DNA from: Flammeovirgaceae bacterium
Lineage (GTDB): Bacteria; Bacteroidota; Bacteroidia; Cytophagales; Cyclobacteriaceae
DNA length: 64,000 bases
Assembly: GCA_021298015.1 (NCBI GenBank)
Contig: JAJTGY010000007.1
Location: forward strand, 62,001-126,000
Direction of reading: 5' to 3'
The position numbers were made by a program, and so were the translations under genes. The notes beneath the pieces are model-generated. The model was not told the origin of the DNA. It ran no database searches and worked only from the letters and a program-made list of their open reading frames with translations. Below, piece after piece: positions 45,901-57,900 of this stretch (position 1 is its first letter; every line of letters starts with the position of its first letter).

Positions 45901-48900
45901 GCATTCGACACACCGCCCAGCATCACACCCACTGATGTTTGCCATAATGGAGTATCCACAACCGATCCGCAACTTAATTTTAGTCTGAATCCGGCTTCTA
46001 CAGAGGCGGGTAGCTACACGTTAAGCTATCGGATTGACGGGGCTGGGCCTTTTACCAAGAATTTTACGGTAAACCTGGGTACAGGTGACCCGGTGGGCCT
46101 CACCGCATTTTCCGAAGCAACGCTAAACAATCTAGGCCCCCACGTCATCCGGGTGGTGTCAATCACTACCCCGTCAGGTTGCCAAACGATTTTCAATACC
46201 GATTTGAATTTTGTGGTCAATCCCGTTCCGGCTGCTCCGACAAGCCCGGTTAATGGCACGTCTTGCAGCACTGGATCGAGCGTTCAAATTTCGGTAACGC
46301 CACAGGCCGGTACAACGGTGCTGTGGTTCACAGATGCGGCCGGTACAATTGCAGCAACCGGAACCACTGCAGGTGTGCAGAACCAGCAGTTCACCCCAAC
46401 GCTCAATACAACGCAGACCTATTTTGCGTTTTCGCAGAGCACAACAACTCCCACGCTTTGCCGGAGTACGGCTGGCATTGCCGTTCAGCATACGGTAGAC
46501 ATTTCACCTTCCGCAGCAGCTGCCGGCCCCCCGCAATCGGTATGTACCACGAGTGCAACGTTGGCGGCAACGCCAGCGAATAATGGAGGGACAGGCACGT
46601 GGACGGTGGCCGGGAGTCTGGCTTATTTCCAGAATTTTTCTTCATTCCCATCCGGCACTCAAACATCAACTGCGCTGAATGGCTGGACTCGAGACACTTC
46701 GCATCCCAACGCATTCCCACAACAATTGCCCGGAGGGTACTTTGAAGTCAGAGGGGCACTGGGGTCCGGTCGCTTTGAAGCACAGAACACGAACGGCAAC
46801 CTGGGTGCTGGAGCAGCCTTGCGTGGCCCTGTGTTCTGGAATTCACCTTCAATTGATATTTCGGGTCTCGCATCGGCTGTCGCTTCCGTTGCCTTGGACA
46901 ACGTGTCGAACGATCTCGATGGGGGAGTCGATGAAGACTATATCCGCGTGTCTTACAGTTTGAATGGAGGGGCATTCGTAACGTTTGAGAACAATGGATT
47001 TCAGAGTGGAAACTTTACGGATATCACGGCTACGTCAAATGCGGTTAGCGGATCAACGTTGCAAATCCGTGTGGAAGTAAGTGCCAACGCGGCCACCGAG
47101 ACGATTGCCTTTGACAATATCGTTGTTCGGGCGCCTGGCTCCACGGTGTCGTTCTCGGATGCCAACAGCACGACCGCAACGGTGACGGGCCTGACGCAGA
47201 ATGCGCCAGGCTCAACGCCTGCAACGAATACACTTACGTGGACGGTTAGAAGCCAACTGGGTGTTTGCTCGAATACATCGAGTAGTGTGGTGATTACCGT
47301 GAATCCGCTGCCCCTGGCGGTCAACCAAACGCCACAAGTTTGCGAGGATATTTTTGGTGGCGGAGCCCGGACCAATTTTGATCTCACCACGCTTAACGCT
47401 GCCGTTTCAGCAAGTGCTGCCAATATCACAGTCGAATGGTTCTTCCCTGGACCACCTCCGGCAGGTTTGATCGCGCCTGCTAACACACCCCAGACCATTA
47501 CCAATGGAAAAGTCTATCACTTCCGGTTGACCAACACCGTTACCGGTTGTCAGAATACCGGAACGGTAACGTTCACCGTCAACCCCCTGCCGGTTGCAAA
47601 TGATCAGACCTTTGAGTTTTGCGAAAATTTTGTTGGAGCTGGAGTAGCTGGAAACTTTGCGGGCAACACCATTAACCTCACCAGCTTTGAACTCGCAATC
47701 GCGGGAGGTAGTTTGGTGAACCGAAATGTCGATTGGTTTGAAGATGCCACCTTCACCACCCAGATCGCCCCGGGTGCCGCACCAGGGCAAGAGCAGAACT
47801 ACTTCATTGCCACTTCAAAAACCATTTTTGCCAGGGTTACCAACACGGTAACGTCCTGCTTCCAGGCAGCTGATGTCACGCTCAATCTGAAGCTTCGGCC
47901 GGTGAATAACCTGATTGTCGGTAACTCGGTTGTGTGTACCGATCCAAACAACATTGTGCTCTATCAGGTTAACCCAACCCTTAACCCCGGGTCAAATTAC
48001 ACCTGGACGGTAACCGGACTTCCTCCGGCTGCTGTACAGTTGTTTGGTGGCGGTGGAACCAACTCGCCCAACTTTTTCGTGTTGCTCAAGTTCCCGGCTA
48101 CGGGTACGGTGAACTTAACCATGCAGGAGACCTTAAATGGCTGTACGGGCAACGTGCAGAATTTTACTGTAACCGTAGCTTCAGCACCGCCAGCCGTTGC
48201 GATTACCGGACCCACTGCGGTCTGTACGAATCAAACCGGAGTGGTCTACTCCGTGCCGCCCAATCCTACGTCTATCTTCACCTGGACAGTGGCTGGAGCA
48301 ACCATCGTAGGGCCTTCCAGCGGTCCTAATCTGAACACGATTACCGTAGATTATGGCGTAGTTACTCCGGTAACGGTGCGGGTAACGGAAACGAGCAGTT
48401 CCGGTTGTGCGGGCCCGCCTTCTGAAGTAATTGTGAATGTCAGCCCGCGTCCGATTATGACTTCCTCTGCGGTGGCAACGGTCTGCAGTGGTAATTTCCC
48501 CAGTCTGGTATTTTCGGCAAATGAGTCGGCAACCTTTAACTGGCATGTGACCAGCGTTACCGGAGGAATCGGGGGCACAGCCGTAGGGAATACAGGCACT
48601 GGAAACTTATCGCAGGTACTTACGAACACCTCGGGCGCGATCGGTTCGGTTTCCTACGAAGTTACTCCGACCTCGACCTTATCAGGATGTGCCGGATCAC
48701 CTCAGGCCGTGGTGGTCACGGTTAACCCCGCACCACTTCTGGTTGTCGGTCAATCTAAAACGGTTTGCAGTAGTCAGCCGATCGGATATGAAATATTGCT
48801 GAGCCCGGCTACGCTGCCCACTGGTACGACCTTCTCATGGCCGGATCCGGATGGAGCTGGTCCGGCAACGGGACAGACCGTACCTGCGGGTGCAGCCGGA

Positions 48901-51900
48901 ACGATTCACATCAACGATGCGATTCCCAATCTGACCAATGCCCCGATTACGGTCACGTACGTGGTGACGCCAACCAGCGGCCTGGGCTGTGTCGGTGCGC
49001 CTCAGAATGTCGTCATCACGGTTAATCCTCAACCGATCCTGTCGCCTACCTTAGATGTTACCCGGTGCAGCGATTTGGGCATCGGGCTCAATCTGGCGGT
49101 GGCCGGAGGGTCTGTTGCGGCAGCCAACTACAATATCACTGCGCGCGCGATCTCAGCTGGATTAACTCCTTCCGGCTCAAATGCGGTTGTTCCGGCCACG
49201 GGGGTAGCGGCCAACTACCTGGCCACGGATGCTTTTACCAACACGGGTGCACTCCCGTTAACGGTGACCTATACGGTGGTTCCCGTGAGCGCGGCTGGTT
49301 GTGCCGGTGCTCCGGTCATTGTTACAGCAACGATTGATCCGGAACCGGTTGTGTCGGGTGCCCTTGATCTCAATGCCTGCAGCGATTCCAACATTGGGCT
49401 GGTTCTCAATACAGCTGCCACCTCAGTGGGAGCGGCCACTTATAATGTGACGGGTCGGAGCATTGGTGTGGGCTTGATTGCAGGTGGAAGCAACGCGACC
49501 GTGCCAGCCACAGCACAGGCTGCGAACTACCTGGCCAACGATGTGTACACCAACACTGGCGCAGCGCCTGCGATTGTCACCTATACGGTGGTGCCCGTCA
49601 GTGCGGCCGGTTGCGTGGGTGACCCACGCGTTATTACGGTTACCATCAACCCGGAGCCTGTCGTTTCCAACGCGTTGAACGCATCGGTTTGCAGCCGCGC
49701 GAGTATAGGCTTGGTTTTGAACACGAATGGATCATCGGTGGCGGCATTCAATTACAACATCACCGCCATCAACGTTTCGGCCGGGCTAACGGCTGACGCG
49801 GGAAATGTAGCCGTGCCCGCAACCGGTGTAGCGACTGGCTACTTGACGAACGATAAGTACACCAATGTTACGAACTCGCCCCTCACGGTAACTTACACCG
49901 TGGTGCCGGTTAGCGCTGCCTTGTGCGCGGGTGACCCGCGCGATGTGGTGATTACGATCAATCCACAGCCGATTGTATCGACAGCGCTTGATGCGACCGT
50001 GTGCAGCGACCTCGCGACAAGCTTAACACTTGCCGTTTCGGGCACATCCGTAGCCGCAACGTCCTACAACATTATTTCGCGTACGATAAGTCCGGGGCTT
50101 ACGGCAAGCGGTGGAAATGCGTTCATTCCCGCCAACGGAGTGGCGGCCAATTACCTGGCCAATGATGTTTTCACCAATACGGGTGCTACGACTCTGACTG
50201 TTACGTACACGGTTGCCGGTGTAAGTGCAGCGGGCTGCGTTGGAGCCAATCAGGCCGTAACGATTACAGTTAATCCAGAGCCCGTTATGGCTTCTGGATT
50301 AGATGCTACGGTATGTAGCAATGATCCGGTTAATCTGACATTGAATACGAGCGGTGCCTCGGTGGCGGCAGCTACGTACAATATAACGGCTCGCACTATT
50401 GCTGGTGGATTAGTTCCCGGTGTTGGAAATGTCGCTGTGCCGGCTAATGGAGTAGCGGCAAATTACTTGATCAGTGATCAGTTTGCCAACACGGGCCCCG
50501 CACCACTGAATGTGACCTACACGGTTGTTCCGGTGAGCGCGGCCGGCTGTTTGGGTAATCCGTTGGTGATTACAAGGACTATCAATCCGGAACCAGTTGT
50601 ATCTACAACATTAGATGCGACCGTTTGTAGCGATCAGAATATTGCTCTCACGCTGAACACCAATGGTGTCTCGGTAGGTGCATTTAACTATAACGTTACG
50701 AATGTAACGGTTCCCCCCGGACTTACCGCTGCGGTTTCGAATGCCCTTGTTCCTGCAACGGCTGTTCCAGCAGGCTATCTGAATTCTGACCGGTATACCA
50801 ACGTGACTGCCAACCCGCTCAATGTGGTGTATACTGTGGTGGGGGTTTCGGCATCCGGTTGTGAGAGTGCGGCCCGCGACATTACCCTGACGATCAATCC
50901 GGAGCCTTTGGTTTCAACCACATTGAATGCTACGGTGTGCAGCGATCAAGCGATTGGACTGATTTTGAACACCAACGGCACTTCGGTAGCAGCGGCCAAC
51001 TATAACATTGTGTCGCGAACGCTTGCAGGCAGTGTTACCGGTGATCTTGGAAACGCGGCTGTCAGCGCGAACGGTGTGGCCGCCAACTATCTGGCCAATG
51101 ACCGCTATAACAATGTCGGTTCATTGCCGGGTTCAGTTACGTTTGTCGTTGTACCGGTGGCAGCAAATGGCTGCCTTGGTAATCCTCAATCCATTGTCAT
51201 CACCATTGAGCCGGAGCCCGTTGTTTCAACAACTCTAAATGCCAGTACCTGCAGTGATCAGCCGATTAACCTGACGTTGAACACCAACGGTAGTTCGGTG
51301 GCGGCTGCGACCTATAACGTAACCGCGATCAGCATTGCCGGTGGCCTAACCGCTTCCGTTGGAAATGCCGCGGTTCCGGCTGCGGGAGTGGCAGCCAACT
51401 ATCTGGCAAGTGACCGCTACACCAACACAGGCGCGGTGCCGCGCGATGTGACGTACACCGTGGCAGGCGTCAGCGCCAGCGGCTGCGTAGGGGATTCCCG
51501 TGTGATCACCATGACCATCTTGCCCGAACCGGTTGTTTCAAATGCGCTTAATGCAATAGTTTGTAGCGATGCGGCCATCGGATTGACGCTCAATACCAAC
51601 GGAACTTCAGTGACTGCATTGAATTACAATGTTGTTTCCAAACTTGTTGCCGGAGGTTTAGTTGAGGCAGGCACCAACGCTGCCGTTCCCGCATTGGGTG
51701 TGGCGGTAAATTATCTGGCTAATGACCGGTTCACCAACCTGGGCGGTGCACCCCTTACAGTGGTTTATACCGTTGAAGCGGTAAGTTCTGCCGGTTGTAT
51801 TGGTGACCAGCGTACGATTACGATCACAATCAATCCTGAGCCGGTGATTGCAACCACACTCAGCGCAACGGTGTGCAGTGACTTAACCCTGGGGCTCACC

Positions 51901-54900
51901 CTGAACACCAATGGCTCGTCTGTCGCGGCCGCTAATTACAATGTTACCGCACGAACGATTTCAGCCGGGCTAACTGCAGCCGTGACCAATGCGGCAGTGC
52001 CCGGCACGGCCGTGGCGGCCAACTATTTGCTGAACGATCGGTTCACCAATACCGGTGCCCTGCCTCTAACGGTGACGTACACCGTGGTGGGTGTCAGCGC
52101 AGATGGCTGCGTGGGTAATCCGCAAGTGATTACGATAACGATTAATCCGGAGCCGGTTGTGTCGGCCACGCTCGATAAATCGGTGTGTAGCGATACACCC
52201 CTTGCCCTCACGCTGAATACCAACGGGAGCTCCGTTGCCGCTGCCAGCTACGACATCACTGCTCGGTCAGTCGCTGTCGGCCTGAGTCCGGCCGTGGGTA
52301 ATGCTGCCGCTCCGGCTTCCGGGGTTGGTGTGAATTACCTCGCATCGGATGAATTCACGAATACCGGAAACACACCATTGACAGTAGGGTATACCGTGGT
52401 GCCGATCAGCGCGGATGGCTGCCTGGGTGATCCACGCATCGTAACCGTTACGATCAATCCGGAGCCAGTCGTGGCGACAAGCTTAAATGCTACCGTATGC
52501 AGTGATCAGGTTACGGGCCTTGTTCTTAATACCAACGGGCTGTCGGTTGCGGCTTCCAATTATAACATTACAGCTTCCACCGTAAGCCCCGGGCTGGTGG
52601 CTGCGGGTGTAAATGCCATAGTGCCTGCCACTGGTGTTGCAGCTGGCTACCTCAGCAACGACCGCTTTAATAATGTAGGACCCCTGCCTCTTACCGTTAC
52701 CTATACGGTTGTCCCCATCAGCGCTGCTGGCTGTGTCGGTAGTCCACAAGTGATTACAATGACGATCAACCCTGAGCCGGTGGTCGCGACTACCCTTAAT
52801 GCGGGTGTGTGCAGTGATCTGCCCATTGGCCTCGTCTTGAATACAAATGGTACTTCGGTGGGAGCGGCCAACTATAACGTCACAGCCATTTCGGTGGGAG
52901 CCGGACTTGTTGCGGCAGGGACTAATGCGGCAATACCCGCAACAGGGGTTAATGCGAACTATGTTGCAAACGATGTGTTTTCGAATACCACCAATGCGGC
53001 CATTACCGTAAACTACACGATTGTGGCCATCAGCGCAGCGGGTTGCGCCAGCGATCCGCAGGTGGTAACCTTTACCATTGCCCCGGAACCGGTTGTTTCC
53101 ACGACACTGGATAAGTCGGTATGTAGTGATCTGCCCATTGCGTTAACCCTAAATACCAATGGAACCTCCATAGGGGCTGCGGATTATAACATCATCAACC
53201 GGACAATTGCTGCAGGTCTGACGGCTGGTGGTGCCAATGCCGTGGTACCAGCCAATGGTGTGGCGGCAGCCTATCTCGCCAATGATGTGTTCACTAACAA
53301 TACCAACTCTCCATTAACCGTGACTTACACGGTGGTTCCAAGAAGTGCCGGTAACTGTTTTGGTAATTCCAGATTAATCACTGTCACAATCAATCCTGAG
53401 CCTGTGCTTGCGCCTGCGCTTGATCGTACGGCTTGTTCGGATGTCAATATCGGGCTGGTACTCAACACCAATGGGACGTCCGTAGGGGCGGGATCATATA
53501 ACATCGCGGCCCGCACGATTGCCCCAGGTTTGACAGCTAACGCAGGCAACGTGGTCGTGCCGGCCACCAATGTTGCAGCTGGTTATCTGGCTGCCGACCA
53601 GTTCACCAATACCGGAACCCTTCCCCTGGCCGTCACCTATCAGGTTGTTCCGGTTTCGGCCGCAGGTTGCCTCGGTGATGCCGTTACCGTAACGGTTACG
53701 ATCGATCCCGAGCCTGTAGTGGCGAACGGACTTGATCGAACTGAGTGCAGTGACTTGCCGATTGGACTCAACTTAGATACCGATGGCACATCCGTGGCGG
53801 CTGCAAACTATAACATCACGAGTATTACAGTAGCGGGCGGACTTACGGCTGATCCCGGAAACGTGGCGGTGCCCGCAACCGGAGTAGCCGCGAACTACCT
53901 GGCTGGTCATATTTTCACAAATACCACGAATGGTTCTTTGACCGTAACATACATTGTGGTACCGGTCAGTGGCGCGGGTTGTGCAGGCGATCCGAAGACC
54001 ATTACGGTGACGATAGACCCCGAACCGGTTATTTCGGCCGGGCTCGACCGCACGGTTTGTAGTGACGTTGCTTCCGGGCTTGTGATCACCACGCTGGGTA
54101 CATCGGTGCCCGCTGCGAGTTATAATGTAACTGCCATAGCGGTGGATGCGGGGCTCACGGCTGCAGTTACCAATGCGGTTATCCCGGGCACAGGTGTAAC
54201 CGCCAACTACCTCAATGCGGATCAATTCACAAACGCAGGCGCTACGCCTTTAACGGTGACCTATACCGTGGTGCCGGTAAGTGCTGCTGGCTGTTTGGGT
54301 AATCCACGGAACATCACTCTCACCGTTAATCCGGAGCCGGTGGCGTCCACCTTGCTTGACCGCACGGCTTGCAGTGATATCGCCACTGGACTTAATCTGA
54401 ATACAAACGGAACCTCGGTGGCCGCGGCCACTTGGAATATTACCGCACGCACAATTGCCCCCACGCTGACGGCAGGAGTGGGCAATGCCATTGTGCCGGC
54501 CACGGGAGTTGCCGCTAACTACCTGGCGAGCGATCAGTTTACTAACACGACCAACGGTTCGTTGCAGGTGACCTACACCGTTGTACCGGTATCGGGTGCA
54601 GGGTGCGTAGGTAGTGCCCAGGTTATTACAGTAACGATTGACCCAGAGCCCGTGCTGGCCAACACCTTGAATCGTACCGTTTGTAGCGACCAGCCATCGG
54701 CACTGGTTCTAAATACGAACGGCACTTCTGTGGCGGCTGCCAATTACAATATCACCTCGGTAGTCGTTCCGGGTGGCCTCACGGTTGTCTCGGCCGCTGT
54801 GATTCCGGCTGTTGGTGTGGCAGACAATTACCTCGCCACGGACACGTATCGGAACACGACCAACGCACCGCTTACGGTGGACTATACCGTAGTGCCGGTA

Positions 54901-57900
54901 AGTGCAGCGGGTTGTTTGGGCAATCCATTGGTGGTCAAAGTAAATGTGAACCCCGAGCCCGTGGTGGCTGTGGTTACACCATCTGCGTGCAGTGATCAGG
55001 TGATCGGGCTAAGTCTGACCATCGTTGGAACTTCAGTGCCGGCTACAACCTACAACATCACGGCCGTGACGATTGCTCCCGGCCTTACCCCGGCAGGCAC
55101 AAATGCGATGATACCCGGAAATGGCGTTGGTGCGGGCTACCTGGCGAACGACATTTATACAAACCCTGGTAACGCTCCGTTAACAGTTGATTATACGGCA
55201 GTGCCGATCAGTTCGGCCTTGTGTTTGGGCGATCCGGTGGTCATCACTGTGACCATTAATCCCGAGCCGGTACTGTCAAATGCACTTGACCGGACCGTCT
55301 GCAGCGATATTGCCGGTGGCGTAGTGCTCAATACCAATGGTACATCCGTGCCCGCTGCTAATTACAATATTATCAGCATTAACATCAGCGGAGGATTGAC
55401 TGCAGCCCCGGGCAATGTTCCGATTGCCAATGGTGTAGCGGCCAATTACCTAGCGAATGATGTATTCACCAACACGACAAATGCCCCACTTACCGTGACG
55501 TACCACGTGGTGCCCGTCAGTGCAGGTGGCTGTTTGGGTGATCCGCTTGATGTTGTATTATCCGTTAATCCGGAGCCGGTCGTTGATCCAGCGTTGGCCA
55601 ACCGCACGGTCTGCAGCAATGCCGTGACGGGAGTCATTTTGAATACGAACGGTGTTTCGGTGGCAGCCGCCAATTACAATATTACGCTCGTCAGCCAGGA
55701 TGCTGGCCTCACGGGTACGCCCACTACAGGCACTGGTTTGGCAGCCAACGCCATTCAAAACGATCTCTACTCGAACGTTACCGCGGTATCTCTAAAAGTT
55801 GTTTATCAGGTGGTGCCGATTGCAGCCAGTGGCTGTGTGGGTGATCCCTTCAACACCACGGTAACGGTTAATCCGGAGCCAGTCGTCAATCCCAATCTCG
55901 ATAACGCGGTGTGCAGCCGGGAGAATAGCGGAATTATCTTAAGTACCAATGGCACGTCTGCTGCAGCCAACGCGTATCGTCTGGTGGGTGTGGTAGTGCC
56001 GGGCACCGTCACGGCAAATCCGGCCAACACGCTAGTAGGTTCTACATCGGGCATCAACATGATTCGAAACGATAGGTACACGAATCCGACCTCCGGGCCG
56101 GTAGTTGTTGTTTATGATGTGCGCGGCATTTCATTGCAAGGCTGCGAAGGACAGTCTGAATTTATCAACCTTACCATTAATCCGGAGCCAATTTTAGTCC
56201 CGGGCACCGTTACGTTATGTAGTGATGTGCCTTCGGGCATCGTGCTGAGCCCAGCCGCAGGATCAGTGGCCATCGATCAATATGAATTGAAGGCTATCGC
56301 CAAGGCACCGGCCTTGGTGGCTGGCGGAAGCAATGCCGGATTGGGGTTATACAATACCGCTAACTTCCTGGCGGGCGATACCTTTACCAATACCACCAAC
56401 GGTCCCTTGACGATAACGTATACGATTGTGCCGATCGCAGCAGGCTGCCGAGGCAGTGATCAAACGGTTCTCTTTACGGTCAATCCGGCTCCGGCTGTTC
56501 AAACCGGACTGGATCGCACGGTCTGCCACAACGAAACGGGAGGCATTGTATTTGCCACCGCCCCGACCAGCGTAGCAGCGCCCACCTACAACATCATTAG
56601 CGTAACCATTGCGCCCGGGTTGACACAAACGGCTGGCAACACGGGCGCGCGCAATGGCGTGTTGGCTACCGAGGTTCAAAATGATCAGTTCCAAAACTTA
56701 ACCAGCAACCCCCTCACCGTTATCTATCGTATTGAACCCGTATCGGGTTCCGGCTGCCTGGGCCCTCAGCGCGATATTGTACTGACGGTAGAGCCCAACA
56801 TTGTGGCTACTCCGATCAACAACTTGTCTGATATCTGTAGTGGTGTGCAAACCAACATTGATTTGCAATCGCCCACCAACCCCACCAGTGGCCCGGTGAC
56901 GTTCAACTGTGTTGCTTCGATTACCGCGGGTACGGGCGTAACGGGATTTGTGGCTGCATTGAACAACTTACCGGAAGGAACGATTATTCAGGATCAATTG
57001 GTGAACAACTCGAATAATATGGCTACAGTACGCTATCGGATCACTCCGGTCGCCAACGGAGCAAAAGGAGGAGTAGGGTGCTCTGGCAGTTTTGTGGATG
57101 TGTTCGTTAATGTTGATCCCAAGCCTCGCCTGACGGCTGTGCCGTTGATTCAAAGTGTGTGTGAAGGTGTTGCTACCAACATAACGCTGAACTCCACCAC
57201 GGTGCCTTCGGCCGGCAATGTGCGCTTTGAGGTCACGAATGTAGTGGCCACCGGTGGCGTAACCGGTTTTACTCCAGTGGCCACGTTGATTGCTCCCGGC
57301 AGCATACTGGCGGATGTTTTGAATAATCCTACGATTACCGATCAGACGGTGACGTATACCTTGCTGCCGCGCATCGTAGGGGGGCCTGCTTGCGTGGGTG
57401 ACCCGGTCGTGTTAACGATTACGGTAAAACCTCGTCCGACTGTGACGGCTGCAGCGCCAGTACCGATTTGCACCGGTGATATCATTGATATCGATCTGAT
57501 TCCTGATGTATTGAATACGGTATGCACGTGGACAGTTTCGGCCCCGGGAATTACCGGTGCTTCACCTGGCTCCGGGAATAAGATTTTCCAGACCCTATTC
57601 AATAATACGTTTGCGCCCGCCACCGCTACGTATACCGTAACCCCTCGGGTTAATGGCTGTGATGGAACACCAATTACAATTAATGCTGTTGTGAATCCGA
57701 GACCGGACATTGCTGGACTCCCAACATCGATTAATGTTTGCAATGGAAATTCATTGAACGTCCCTTTGAGTAGCAGTGTGTCGGGCACCACATTTTCGTG
57801 GACTGTGAATGATCCGGCCGGACTTGGTGTGCCGCTAACCGGATCAGGCCCTGCCATTTTAGACGGGCCGATCACAAATAATACGAACATACAGGCCACT

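Noticed and set aside
49027-56790. Tandem repeats considered as a CRISPR array or satellite DNA
   Set aside because: The unit is about 312 bases, stays in one reading frame without stops and is conserved as protein, not as DNA.
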